Source: Alviniconcha marisindica
Lineage: Eukaryota > Mollusca > Gastropoda > Provannidae
Length of the DNA stretch: 64,000 nucleotides
Reading direction: 5' to 3'
Assembly: GCA_018857735.1 (NCBI GenBank)
Contig: JABMCL010001037.1
Span: 240,001-304,000, forward strand
In this document: piece after piece, positions 46,211 to 58,246 of the stretch
How the letters are laid out: every line of letters begins with the position of its first letter
Numbering within the stretch: position 1 is the stretch's first letter
Program-made: the position numbers and the translations under genes
The notes under the pieces: model-generated
Database searches by the model: none
Told to the model about the DNA's origin: nothing
Seen by the model: only the letters and a program-made list of their open reading frames with translations

Positions 46211-46397
46211 CTTCTTGCCTTCAACAGCTGTGGGTTATGCACAGTGTCCAGTCACCCTTACCCGCTACAAAATGAATTAATGAAGCAGGGAATGGCTCAC
46301 ATTACTAAAGCGAGTCTCAGGTCATGCACTGCCCGTCTCGCTTCACGCTGACTAGTTTAGGGGCGACAGTTTCCCTGCAGCGTAAAGTAAAGACATG

Positions 46398-46419
46398 CCC
46401 CCCCCCCCCCCCCCCCCCA
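46398..46419. repeat. Poly-C tract
   Basis: About 21 C residues lie in unique DNA. Confidence 0.85.
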
Positions 46420-46544
46420 TCCCTTTTTATTCATATAACCACAGGAGAAACAGACTTCTATATGCGGCGGTAACATGTACACAGCCGAAGAGTACAGCGC
46501 TCGACAGATTTCCAGTACAAAACAGGTTCTGAAAATCATCAGCT

Positions 46545-46751
46545 TGAAATTCTTTTAAAAAGTTTTTACATACAATCAGCTTTAAAAATGACAAAAGTTT
46601 CGATACATATATACAATCTACAATAGGTATAAAAACACATATACACATAATCTACAATCAGCTTTGAAAATGAAACCGTTTCGATATAATCTAAAATCAG
46701 CTTAAACAAACAAACAAAAACAACAACAACAAAAACACCACTTTCGACACA

Positions 46752-46813
<62 letters not shown>

Positions 46814-46870
46814 ACACAAGCTATAATTGGCTTTAAAAATAAAACTGTTTCGGTGTAAACAATTTCTAGT
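46545..46870. repeat. Degenerate ~65-bp repeat around a (CA)n tract
   Basis: CAATCAGCTTTAAAAATGA, CAATCAGCTTTGAAAATGA and TAATTGGCTTTAAAAATAA, each followed by a GTTTCGRT word, are diverged copies. CA units fill 46745-46812. Confidence 0.8.
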
Positions 46871-47329
46871 TTACAGCAGAACTGATGATTCTTTCTCTCT
46901 CCAGTGCACCACACCCACAGATTTAACATTTTGCCACAAGCCTACGCCACAGTACCTCCAAAAACGGACACACTGTCCTCGGCGACCGCAACGGCCGGAC
47001 ACGTTAGGAACGCTGCTGCCCAGGTCACACGCGTGCATGTATGTATGTAGGCATACAAAGAAAAAACCTGAATGAAGTCTGCCTACTATGCCGTGGGGTC
47101 GGTTCCGACATACAGTACAGGGCGTGGAGGAGACGGAACATGCGAGGCCTTCACCCATCACCCCTCTCCTACCTCCCCTGATTATGCGACCCAGCAGGTT
47201 TCCACATAAAAAGGGAGGGGTCCAAGTTTAACCCGGGCAGGAGGTCAGAGATCCCAACAAACAACAGCCACAGGGCTCCTCGTGTCGGTCTATACAGCAT
47301 GCAAAGAAAACCCTACGGCACGGGACGAA

Positions 47330-47965
47330 CGCTGATGGAACTAGAGGAAATCACATCGTACAAGAGGAAGGCCCATGTGGTGCAAGTCAATAATTGGATT
47401 TTGACGTCCTGTCAAGAGACTGGTTAGTGGGTAAATGGATATTAACGTCCTGTCAACCTCCGGACGATAAAACTCGGGTCATAAGCAACTGAACATTATA
47501 TACGCACAAGGAGAAAGCATATATAATAATAGGTGCAATGAGGAAAGTCTTTGGCACGAGACAGTAACTGGGTTTTAACTTCCTATCAAGAGATACAAGA
47601 GGAAACTTTATGGTAGACGGGGAAAGCCTCAAAGTACAACAGAGCATGTATGGTACCGGGGAGGGTGGGTGAGGGGTGGGGGAGGGGGGCGATCTAGATA
47701 TGGATGAAACCTTGACAGAATTCCACGAAAGCATAGATTATTGCAGTACAAGAAGACAGCCGGTGGTACAAAAGGAAAACCGATGCGGTAAACAGGAAAA
47801 CTCACGGCACAAGAGAAACGGGTTGTAGAGAGAAGAGAGAAGACCGTAGCCTGTGGTGCTAGAGGTACGGTATAATTATAAGTGTGAATAAAAAATAAAT
47901 GGCTTAAGAGAAACACCTAAGGGCGTGCCAACGCCAGGGAAAACACAATGGTATAAGAGAAAATC
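47330..47965. repeat. Strongly diverged short tandem repeat
   Basis: Words like TACAAGAGGAAA, GGCACAAGAGAAAC and GGTATAAGAGAAAATC recur every 25-45 bases, linked by CTATGGT. The array is too diverged to give a sure period. Confidence 0.5.
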
Positions 47966-48734
47966 TATGGTGCGCGCGCGCATACAGAGAGAGGGGGGGG
48001 GGAGGGGGGGGAGGGGGGCACAAGAAAACTGATATGAGTGCGTTTAAAATTCCCCCGTAGAAGACCGAGGCCGAAATATTCGGGACATATTAACTCATCT
48101 TGTCGTCTTAAGACATTTTTAATTGTGTGTGCGTGCGTGCGAGCGAGCGAGCATGCGGTGTGTACACGCGCGCACGAGTGGAAAAGGGATTCCACATTTC
48201 ATCCTGAACCAACAGTCAAAGATTCCAACAAACAACTGATTGAACACACGCGAAGACTTACACTACAGTCGACAGCGGCACAGGCAAAAAACCTATGGCA
48301 ATACACCTACCGACCAGAGCGAGCAGGACTGAGCTAGCTAGTTCAGGTGACAAGATCTACGTCCAACTATCACGGCATCGGTGGAGGCGTGGCCCCAGGG
48401 GCCGCTACTTGATACTGACGATTGTCGCGAGAGGCCTGGGGACAGTGTCCAGTCTGACCAGAAACACGTACTACACTACACACAGACACCACACGACAAA
48501 CACTCTACACTACATTAGCTGTACACAGCATCTCTTGCTGTGGTATACTATCTCTCTGTGGTATACTATCTCTCTGGTGCAATAGGCGATTGGGACATGA
48601 TTGTCCACCTGCAAACAGCAGCCGTGACCGACCCAGTCACGAACAGTCACGATCGGTCGGTCGTATTATGTTGCTACATTGTCTTGACGCATGACGCCTG
48701 GCCTGCCGCGGTCATACCAGGGCAAAACAAAAAC

Positions 48735-48985
48735 CATATAATCAAAGGTCAAAGTTCAACACAAACCGCCCAGTCACAAGACAAAGTTCAACAAAACCCG
48801 TCCAATCGCAAGTCAACGTTCGAATATTTTGTTTTATTTTGTTTAACCAATCCGTTAATTAAAAAAAGTTCAACAAACACCAGCCAATGACAAGCGCAGC
48901 CAAAGTTCATAAAGAAATATCCAATCACAAGCCAGTTCAAGAAAACCCAGCCAATCACAAGCCAGTTCAACAAAAAAACAGCCAA
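48735..48985. repeat. ~30-bp repeat with AGCCAATCACAAG
   Basis: About eight copies combine CCAATCACAAG with CCAGTTCAACAAAA words. The CCAAT core is probably coincidental and not a promoter box. Confidence 0.8.
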
Positions 48986-49204
48986 TGACAATCCAAAGCT
49001 CGATTCACCGTTTATAAAATAATTTTATTGAAACCCAAACAAACCTAGGCTGCAACACTGATTTGTTCTAAGTGTGTGCTAATATATAATCGTATATAAA
49101 GCTGAAGTTACCCATTCTGAAGTCTGTCAAATATCCCTCGCGCATCAACGCTCATAAAATTCTTACGTCTTCATGACATGTTTGAGGTGAACTGGGAAAA
49201 GTGA

Positions 49205-49690
49205 AAGAAAGTTGAATCAAATGATGCTTTATGTAAATGCGGCGATGATTCGGAAACTGTTGAACACTACCTTCTTCATTACCCACTCTACACTCAATCA
49301 CGTGACTACCCCATCCAAACACTTCCCCCGCACCACGTGACCATATCTGTCTTACTGAGCGCTGACCCTAATCTCCCCCCAGCAACAAATTCGCCAATGT
49401 TCTCAACAGTTCACGAATTCATTGTCCCCACAAACCGCTTTGGTGTTTGTAAATCGAGTCGTGTCCGAACCTTAACCAAAACGCCATGCTTCTTCTTCGT
49501 CTCCATACTCCGTCTCTTCCTCCTTCCCACCTTTCATTCCCCCATTTCCTTCTCTCTCTAGCCTATCCACAACATTACATATTGGTTATTTTTTAGTCTC
49601 ATGTAAGTTTACTTGTTTGACGCTCCCAAAACTATTGTGTTATTGTTGGTATGAATGCTTTCATTAATAAAATTGATTAAACCAACGAAA
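49205..49690 (+). pseudogene. LINE retrotransposon 3' remnant
   Basis: A frame starting before 49211 reads LCKCGDDSETVEHYLLHYPL and goes on YTQSRDY to a stop at 49561. C-x-C-G, ET-x-EH and the L-L-x-x-P-x-Y block are typical of the Cys/His segment after the reverse transcriptase in many animal non-LTR elements. The 3' UTR (TCTCATGTAAGTTTACTTGT, TTGACGCTCCC) is shared with 26195-26490. Upstream RT motifs are absent, so the copy is 5'-truncated. It is an old, dead copy. Confidence 0.75.
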
Positions 49691-49892
49691 GTTAGATGAC
49701 CCTGAAAGGATGAAATCAGGAAGGCAGGAGTTCCCAAGAACTCAGGAAGCATGTCAAGCTTCGGTCTGACCTACTTATTCCAGGCATAAATACGAAACGT
49801 TTGACAGGTCCACGTTGTCAGCTCGCGCAGTCTTCATTTCCCCATCCGGAGGATATCAATCATAATCACAGGCAGACAGCTTAATTCCCCCG

Positions 49893-50032
49893 AATAAACA
49901 CACAAGGGAGTTAATTAGCGCTCGAAATACGCAACACAAGTACAACAACAAAGACCGGAGTCGCCTATGGTAACTCTCACCTGGCATGCGTGTAAATACA
50001 AAGTACATAAACTCCACCACCTCGTATTTGTT
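49893..50032. mobile_element. MITE family D copy
   Basis: AATAAACACACAAGGGAGTT followed by AATTAGCGCTCGAAATACGC, then GTAACTCTCACCTGGCATGC and AAATACAAAGTACATAAACT, match the family. The right terminal repeat is missing. Confidence 0.8.
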
Positions 50033-50527
50033 TTTAATTCCCCCGAAACAAAAAGCAGGTACACAAACAAACAAGCTGCACCATTATTCTGTTTTACGTG
50101 CGCTAATGTACAACCTACTGGGAAGTGAAAGTACATCTGGGTAACTTTATCCTAAGCCGATATCTCAACGTTCACCCTGACCTACGTCATACGACCAAGC
50201 TGGCAAACAAAGGTGGAGAGATTATAAATTGAGTCTTTTTGGGGCATACTGCTCGGCGGATCGAATATTTTTTCCACGTAATGGTTTTTCTGATCTAAAC
50301 AAGACACAATAAAAGAATAGCACGATACTTAAACGACACGCGCAACCTCCCCTCCACACCCACTTCATTCTCACCATATCCCGGTTAAACTGGTAGCGCG
50401 AAAGAAACCCAGACACTGAATCTCTACAGAAATACCCGGAAAAGAGAGCTATTTAAAGCCAAACTTTACAAGAACCTCTTGTTACCCATGAAAAATACCC
50501 TACTACCGCAACCTGAGAAAACTCTAC

Positions 50528-50551
50528 TAACCCCCCCCCCCCCCCCCCCCT
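50528..50551. repeat. Poly-C tract
   Basis: About 22 C residues. Confidence 0.85.
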
Positions 50552-51948
50552 TATCTCACGCAACGCGGGGTAGGTCAGGGGTGGTTCATGGGTTGGGCTG
50601 AAGTACGTCAGCACTTCAACCGTGTAAAGCAGAAAACGATGAATCACATGTTCTTGGGCGCGGTTCGATATCCGTATTAAGCGTATCCAGCCTCTATTAA
50701 CTTTACTTGTTCACAGCAAGTCAGTCCAGACTGCGTTTCATAACCTAGCTGTCTGTTACGGTGATCAAAGGGTTACACAATCAGTCTGGCCCCGTCTTTA
50801 CGACAGCAGGATGACGAATTGGGTGCGCTGATTACGTTCCCCTATTGCCAAATCTGTCTGCGTCAACAACGCCTCTCCAGACGACAAGGGATGCGAAGAC
50901 TAGGATGTCTGTATACATTTCTCTCTACATAATACGTACGATAGTTGTGTGTGTGACCCCAGCGACAGGACAGACTTTACAGGTTTCTAGGCCGCTTCAA
51001 GCAAGGAGCCTGGGGATAATGCACTGGTCCAACAGGTTGCCATTCCTTCAGCACCACGGAACAACAACATCGCGGTTGTCACACTCACAGCCTAGCTAAG
51101 GTTCCTACTCTAGCCTTCAAGTTTTTATTTTTATTTTTTACTTTCACGCCTATTGCAGTGTTCGAGGATCACACGCAGCGCAAAAACAACACAAGCTGAT
51201 GCGACCCTCTTTTCATTTTCTTCAATGTCTTTACGACCGATTCCTACAACTCTTCGTGGATTAATTACGTCAGTTGGCCGAATAAATAAATTCCTTGTAT
51301 CTTGACCTCAAGGCTCGGCCGGCAGCGCGCCTCAGCTGCGGCAGGCTTTCCTGCCGAAACACCAACCGCAATTTCCTACAGTTAGAAACTTGATATTTAG
51401 AGCCCACTCAGCCTAGAGTCACATGGCAAAACACAACTGATAAAGTCACAAGTCAACACATGAACCACTGTCTACAACATACACCACTTGAGACATATGA
51501 ATGTCTCTGGCAAATCTCTTCCAGTTTGCCTAAAGGATGTCATATGATGCCTTGCATATCTTTCTAAAATGTAGCAAAAAGCCCAGAACGGACGTTTCAT
51601 GGTAGCTTGACCTCCCTTCGAGGCTATTAGTGGAAAGATGTTGCAGCAGAATTAGGAATATACTGGCAGGCGTATAAAGGGTTAAGACGAAAACTGGGAA
51701 AAATGGAGTGAAATGAACCAGGAAGGCAGAAAACAGAGACAGACTGAAGTCCTGGAAGTGCTCAAAGCACACAAAGCTATACTCTGACCGACTCCATGCT
51801 AACCTCTGACGGGTCTAGGTTTAAGGCTTCAAACTTTGCAACTGCGGTACCACACGTGGGAAATCTCCCACAGGAAAGACAACTGAGCCATTAACGTAAA
51901 CAAAACAAAACCAAAAATCTAACCAAATTTACTAAGCCCCCCTTTTCA

Positions 51949-51949
<1 letters not shown>

Positions 51950-51990
<41 letters not shown>

Positions 51991-52077
51991 CCTCCCCCCC
52001 CCCCCCTTTTTCTTCTCTTTTCTTTCTTCTCTCCCCCCCGTCATGACTGTTAACACTACCAACAGAAAGAGAAGAAA

Positions 52078-52150
<73 letters not shown>
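51950..52150. repeat. (CT)n ... (GA)n inverted pair
   Basis: CT units (51953-51988) and a TTCTTCTCTTTTCTTTC stretch are followed after about 30 unique bases by AGAAAGAGAAGAAAAGAAGA and GA units (52080-52148). The two sides are near reverse complements, so the 200-base block could form a long hairpin. Confidence 0.85.
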
Positions 52151-52152
<2 letters not shown>

Positions 52153-53082
52153 ACTGTGATTCGCGAACCAAAATAAAATGTCACCACCTTAAAATACCTT
52201 GCTCTACCCGTTCCCACCCACATTTCCCTGTCCGGGTAGCACCCTCCCCACACGACCGTTTTTATTTCTATATGAATTCGCACACACAATTCGCAAGCTT
52301 GATCCACCCCAACCCGGGCCTTTATGAGATGCACCCGACTGTCAAAGAGCGCCATAGAAAATCAACGAAGAGAAAATCTATATATTTATAAAAGTATACA
52401 ATAAGTTTTCAAATGCAGAATACATAGGTCAGCTGCAATGAGAACATACGAACTGGAAACAGGAAGGCCGTTTCGGTGGCATAGTCTGCCACGCAAAAGA
52501 AATAGTGTTGTGATTCTTTTTTTCAGTGTAAATCCGGAATGGGCTGTGACACCGAAAATAACCCATTTTTTTTCCTTACTAAGAAGAATCGGTGCCGCTT
52601 TTGCCACTCTTCCTAAATTCTCGCAGACCAGAAACATTCAATTATGGAAATCTTGATTTCTCTAGAACATGCATCCATGCATGAACAATCGGAATCCAAG
52701 CGTGCTGTCCTGTAACATCCGCCTGGCAGATGGGAAACACTTCACCAAGGACGTCAAATGATCGAGCGGGGATAGCTCAGTCGTAGAGCGCCACGCTCGT
52801 GATCGAAAGGTCTCGGGTTCGAGTCCAGGCAGAGCGGCGGGAGAATTTTCTTCTCCAGGGTCAACTTTCTGTGCTGACTCTTATTTCGGTATCCGTTCCA
52901 CCCCCGTGTTATCGCAGTAGCACGTGAAAGATGCCGGTCAATCTGCCAGAAGTGCAGGTGGCAGGTTACTGCTAAAAACACATACACAGACTGTACGCAG
53001 AGTGTGTCCCGAGACGGCAGCAGTCTGACATGCCACTAGCCATGTAACAACCAAACACCGCTGTCAGTACACCACTTGGGTG

Positions 53083-53146
<64 letters not shown>

Positions 53147-53158
53147 AAAATAATTACC

Positions 53159-53205
<47 letters not shown>
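53083..53205. repeat. (TA)n microsatellite, two blocks
   Basis: TA units at 53085-53140 and 53163-53203 lie inside the SINE A copy, where the 31221 copy has no TA. Confidence 0.95.
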
Positions 53206-53210
<5 letters not shown>

Positions 53211-53258
53211 TATAATCCAAAAACGCGATATAAAAAGGCTGAAGGCTCTCATTCAGAA

Positions 53259-53565
53259 AATGTGAGCCGGTTTGGCCTAGCGGTAAGGCGTTAGGCTGGT
53301 AAGCAGAGGGACCTCGGTTCGAATCCGCTTCGGCTCTCCTTTCTCTTCAAAAATTGTGGTCTGTGGACACTGTCTTGTGACTATGTCCTTCACAAGTAAT
53401 GAAACATTAAAATCGGTCTCATCACTGCCCATCTTAATGCAGAAGTCATTCTGGTGGTGACAGTGTAGCGATAGGTATAATAGTCTCCCTTTTCCCCCAC
53501 CTCCATAACCCCTTCCCTAACAAGCCTTACGGTTTCTGTGGACGTTAAGCACCATGTTTACTTAC
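53259..53565 (+). mobile_element. Full-length SINE family B nested in SINE A
   Basis: The head GAGCCGGTTTGGCCTAGCGG and box B GGTTCGAATCC (near 53316) are intact. The body (TGTGGACACTGTCTTGTGAC, CATTCTGGTGGTGACAGTGT) and the end ACGTTAAGCACCATGTTTAC are complete. ATTCAGAA flanks it at 53251-53258 and 53566-53573, a target-site duplication. Confidence 0.92.
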
Positions 53566-54019
53566 ATTCAGAACCACACTGATGCAACAAGCGCGCAGTG
53601 AGTCTGCTCGAGAGCAGAGAACAGCGCTATATAAAAGCGGTCAATAATAATATGACCTCAGAAAGGCCGGAAAAAGGTTAATACGTCCCCCGTCCAAGGC
53701 TATCAGATGTTCTCTCTTTTAAAAGTCTGGAGTAGGACAGAACATAAGGTTTGCATGCTTCGCCTACTGCCAGATGTTCCGCTTTTCTAATGTATGCCGT
53801 CTGTTCATTTAACTTCGTTTTATCGATTTGACCGAAAATCAATCCTGTTCAAAGATGAAGCGATGTGTGTCGTAAACAGGAAGACAGATTTAACCTTCAG
53901 TTTGCTTGTGATTGGCTGATCTCTCTTGGGAAATCAAACATGTGGACACTCTTTAGGAGAAGTGTGGCTGTGTTTGGTGGAGCAGTGTCGTGTTGTTCAG
54001 AGCAAATTGTTGAATGTTG

Positions 54020-54170
54020 ACTTGTTATGGGGATGCACCTCTGGCTTAGTTTATGTACCTTGTATTTATTCGCATGCCAGGTAGGCGACTCAGGTTTTTG
54101 TTGCCTGTGTTTGTGTGGGATGGGATGTCTTTCGAGCGCTAATTATCTCCCTTGTGTGTTAATTTTGTTC
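54020..54170. mobile_element. MITE family D copy (reverse)
   Basis: TTATGTACCTTGTATTTATT, TCGCATGCCAGGTAGGCGAC and TTTCGAGCGCTAATTATCTC with CCTTGTGTGTTAATT match the family in reverse orientation. The far terminal repeat is missing. Confidence 0.8.
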
Positions 54171-54392
54171 AGAGGGATATCTTTCCAACCCCCCCCCCCC
54201 CCCCCCGGGAAGCTGTGTTTGGTAAGTACCGTGTATCGCCCTGATAAAACCAACACGGTAAAGTGGCCGTTGAATATCACGTAAATCAATCTGCCCTGTG
54301 CCCCTAAATTCTTTCCTGTCCACAGCTACTTGATATTCAATGCCCAGTCAACTGCGGATGTCACGGGAAGAGAATTTGTTTCAGATGACAAG

Positions 54393-54396
<4 letters not shown>

Positions 54397-54453
<57 letters not shown>
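54397..54453. repeat. (TA)n microsatellite
   Basis: About 28 TA units. Confidence 0.95.
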
Positions 54454-54455
<2 letters not shown>

Positions 54456-54605
54456 TAATTCACTGTTTACGACACGCATCGCTTTATGTCTGCAGGGGCT
54501 CAGGAAATATGAAGTCCTGTCGAACAAGCCAAGAACGCAGACATTAGTAACGCATGCAGAATTCTTGCCAGGATTTAGGGCATTGCTGATATATCAGCAA
54601 GGAGG

Positions 54606-54606
<1 letters not shown>

Positions 54607-54674
<68 letters not shown>

Positions 54675-54714
54675 GCGCGCGCGCGCGCGCGCGCGTGCGT
54701 GCGTGCGTGTGTGA
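54607..54714. repeat. (GT)n(CG)n microsatellite
   Basis: GT (54607-54672), CG (54674-54696) and GTGC units form one alternating purine-pyrimidine tract. Confidence 0.95.
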
Positions 54715-56924
54715 GGGGGGTTAATTTCTGCGTCCGCGGTATCATACCGTGCATATTTTCTACCTACCAGAAATTTACTGCGTCATGCTTATGCATCAGA
54801 TGCCTAATGATAAAAACTGTGGAGCAAAAGCCCGAGAAGGGACCACCCCAAGTCAATCGTATAAACTAAAATCAGTATCCATATTAGATTTTCGGCAGCT
54901 GAATGTTTCACACCTGTTGGCAAACTCCAAACACGCACAACCAAGTTACTTAACCGTTGAGTTTTATTTATCATCCTGTCAAACGCACAAGGTCACCTCA
55001 CTAAATCACACATTAAAAATTCTTCTATACCAGTCCCAAAACAGAAGTCACCAAACCACGAGTGGAAAAACTGGCTCACAGTACTGGACTGACACAACGC
55101 AGTCAGCATTAAACACAACCAAGCCACACACACAAAAAAACAGTCAACAACAAACGGCATATCAATATTTACAAGACGCATGCAATATTGAAACCAGTCA
55201 ATAATAAGCGGCATCTCAATATTTGCAAGACGCATACACTATTCAAATCCCACAGACTGACACCTGAGTGACACTCCACTGCACGCCCCCTGCATGCAAA
55301 GAGTGCCTCCCCAGAGCCTCAGTTTACAGGCACACTTGAGCGAAAACTCCACGGCAGCCTTGCGGAGTTCGGGCATGCATGCACTGGGCACGTGTCCGAT
55401 CCGCCACAGCAATCGGCAAAGACAACGGAAAGCATACACGTTTAGGCGCAGATTTTAAGTTTATATGGATTCTGTCCTCTCTCCAGGAAGAGGAGGAGGA
55501 ATACGTGCTACGTTTCAAAGCGTCTGTGTCGTACAACACTGATAAGGGAGTGATTTGCAGGAGTGAACACACGCCCGAGCGGGGGAAGAGGTATCAAAAT
55601 AACAAAAAAGAAAAAGAAAACAGAAAACCAACAACAACAAAACACAAACAACAACACACATTTCAAATAAAGCACCGCCTTCCAGTATAGCACACAACCA
55701 AGCACTCGTGACTTTGTGCGGTTGACGGGACGTTAAAACTTGACCTTGGTTGTGCTCATCTCACTTTTTTTCATTTTCATTTTTCGACTCAAAATTTACT
55801 CACAGACATAGACACACCAAGCACCAACTTAAGCATCCTCTCCCTCATGTAATGGGTAAGGCACACTCCGAACATCGCTTTCCGGCACCTTCTATTGTGT
55901 ATAGACTACTAAAAGTTGAAGGAAGGATGTCGTAAACCAGTGCTTGGAGTTTGGAGGTATGGCTGCGACCACTCTCCACCAAGACTGTGGCATCAGGCAC
56001 TCTCTGCTGCTACTCTATCTCTCTCTCTTCCCAAACGAACTCCTGCCATTTCTCTTCTCCACCTATTTCAACTAGCCAACACTGTCCTTCGCCCCAGTCA
56101 GTCTGTACAACGTGTGCTATACCGCAACCCATCCGCACCACAACATCGCAAGATGTTAGTTCTATGATTTTAACATACTGACAACCACACTGGGTTAACT
56201 GAAGACGAATCACACATTCAGAATTCTTCTACACCCGTTGGAAACACGTGTCACGAGTCACGGAACCACAAGTACAAAGCTAGCTCACCACCCATTGCAC
56301 AACACGCAAGTCGTTAGTCTACAATTACAGTACACACCTGTCTACTGTTACAACTGTATAATAAATGCGAATCTGATGCCCCCTTCCTGCTCAGCCAGGC
56401 AGCTCGTTAAGTTTTGAAGACCAATGTGGACACAGCTCGGGGTTCCTACAATCCTAATTACTGGATAAGTGAGATAGGGTTATCAGAGTGAGGCACATAA
56501 ATGGTCCACGCAAAGCACAGACCAGGAAAACTGTTAAGCTACTTAGATTACCGAAAGTGTGATGCAAGTGCAGACCGTTTGTGGCTGTCAGAACAATGAT
56601 GCAAGTGAATAAAAAATAACCTGGGCGATGATTAATTATCAACGTCCCATGAGCAAAAAAGGCTTGTCAAGGACCTTTGACGTAACCTTTATTAGACTGT
56701 CTTGTTTTAACAAGCTGTGGATCCTTGTCATTTCCTTTTAATATTCACATGTTCAGGTTTGCTTTGTAAAAATTATAATGTGTGGCATATATATATATTA
56801 TATATATATACACACACACAACAGTTTCCTTTATTTTATATTTGATTTTTAGAATACTTTTGAGGTTGTATACAAACTACTGTTTATCAACGCTAGAGAC
56901 ATTTTATCAACCCACAGCCCGTTC

Positions 56925-57290
56925 TAAAATGCCACAACCTTTTCTATCAGTGCCACAATCCTTTCTACCAGTGTCACACTCGGTCCATCCAATAAATGGC
57001 ACCATCCTTCCTGTCAATAATAATGTCCTTTTGCATCAACCCACAATCATTTCTATTAATGACTGAATGCCACAGTCATTTCTATCCTTACCACAATCTT
57101 TCCTTTCAACACAATGGTCCTTTCTGTCAATGCATCAGCACCACAGTCCTTTCTATCAATGCATCAAGGCCACAGTCCTCTCTAGATTCTATCAACTGAT
57201 GCATAAAATAATGCCACAGTCGTTACTACCAATGCCACAATGCCTTCTTTCACAGTCACAGTCCACAGTCCTTTCTATCAATCCCACAGT
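56925..57290. repeat. Degenerate ~20-bp repeat CCACAGTCCTTTCTATCAAT
   Basis: About 17 diverged copies of CCACA(G/A)TC(C/A)TTTCT(A/G)TCAAT lie just downstream of the microexon in transcript order. Some are rearranged. Confidence 0.85.
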
Positions 57291-57459
57291 TTTTAGGGGA
57301 CAGGGTGCACAGAGATGGATTTAGCAGCAGCAACAGCAGCATATTTTGAACATCACAGTCAGAATCGTAGAAAACTAAGAAATACTGCCTGACACATGTG
57401 TGCCAATTTTCATGACTGCTTTTACAATAAACTGGGAGAAAAACATCCAAATGACTCAC

Positions 57460-57495
57460 CTGTAAGGATCTCTGCTATATGGGTCGAAGTGGCCA
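57460..57495 (-). CDS. EPS8: EPS8 36-nt microexon
   Basis: This 36-nt exon is bounded by a pyrimidine-rich acceptor (TTTTCTTTGTGCAG, ending at 57496) and a strong CAG|GTGAGT donor. It opens with one base that completes the Asn codon of the previous exon, encodes GHFDPYSRDPY, and ends with AG of a split Arg codon (phase 2). The other two frames do not fit the neighbours, and the in-phase frame has no stop. The DPYR motif recurs in the next exon (DEDPYRRP), which supports both calls. The exon is a multiple of three and phase-symmetric (2-2), so skipping would keep the frame and alternative inclusion is possible. It lies in the disordered N-terminus ahead of the PTB domain. Confidence 0.76.
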
Positions 57496-58246
57496 CTGCA
57501 CAAAGAAAACAAACTACAGTTGGCATCCATTCATGCCAAACACCCCATCAGGCTACTGTCAGTGTTTTGTTGACGTTTTTCTGTTGCTTTGTCATTGTTT
57601 TTGCCATATCAAATGCAAAACACAAATTTACGCAGCAAAAACATATGAATCTTCCAGGTCCTCACGATTTTAACATGGAAAGGAACTTAGTTTTTTCCCC
57701 ACCCAGTCAACCATGACAGTTGTATCAGGGCAAATCTGAACACGGAGGCAGGCAACAAAATGTACACCCACGCAGCAGTCCCGCAAGGCCAGGACGTCTT
57801 TCTCAGCAGGCTGCTACTGTCACTGCTTTTTAACAGTTGGTTCTGGTGATCATTGCATAATTTTTAAAAAGAAAAGATTTTGTAACTCAAATTTCCATGT
57901 TACATTGTACTTGATGAAATCCCACCAGCTGCTTCATGGTTTTGTACCAGATGAATGGGTTTGTTTTTATTACTTTGGAGATGTTTTTCATGATTCCAGC
58001 AAAAACTGCACAGACACACATATATATATATATATATATATAACTGTAAATGAGTGTGCATAATTTATGTGTCACACATACTCATATAAGTATTATATAT
58101 ATATTTAGAGAGAGAGAGAGAGAGAGAGACAGAGAGTGCATACACACCCAGTGAGAGACAGACACAGAGAGACAGACAGACAGAGACACAAGCAGGAGTT
58201 GTAAATTCTGAAAAAGAACTGTCCAATCAACTGAACAACTACTCAC
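57496..58246. other. Intron between EPS8 exons 1 and 2
   Basis: This 751-base intron is bounded by GTGAGT and GTGCAG. It contains short TA (58020-58041) and GA (58109-58130) tracts and a CCCAGTCAACC repeat word at 57702. Nothing else was seen. Confidence 0.75.

Larger units (their letters stand above)
52766..53650 (+). mobile_element. SINE family A copy split by (TA)n and a SINE B insertion
   Basis: The head (GCGGGGATAGCTCAGTCGTA box A, GGTTCGAGTCC box B near 52816) and body (TTGACTCTTATTTCGGTAT-like, AGTGCAGGTGGCAGGTTACT) run to 53083. The expected tail (GCAGTGAGTCTGCTCGAGAG, AGCGCTATATAA) reappears only at 53595-53635. Between lie a TA tract (53083-53205), a short piece of family A and a complete family B element. 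Confidence 0.88.

Noticed and set aside
48735..48985. Series of CCAAT boxes
   Set aside because: They are part of a 30-bp tandem repeat and have no promoter context.
53264..53337. tRNA gene
   Set aside because: It is the head of SINE family B, repeated at several sites with the same downstream body and target duplications.
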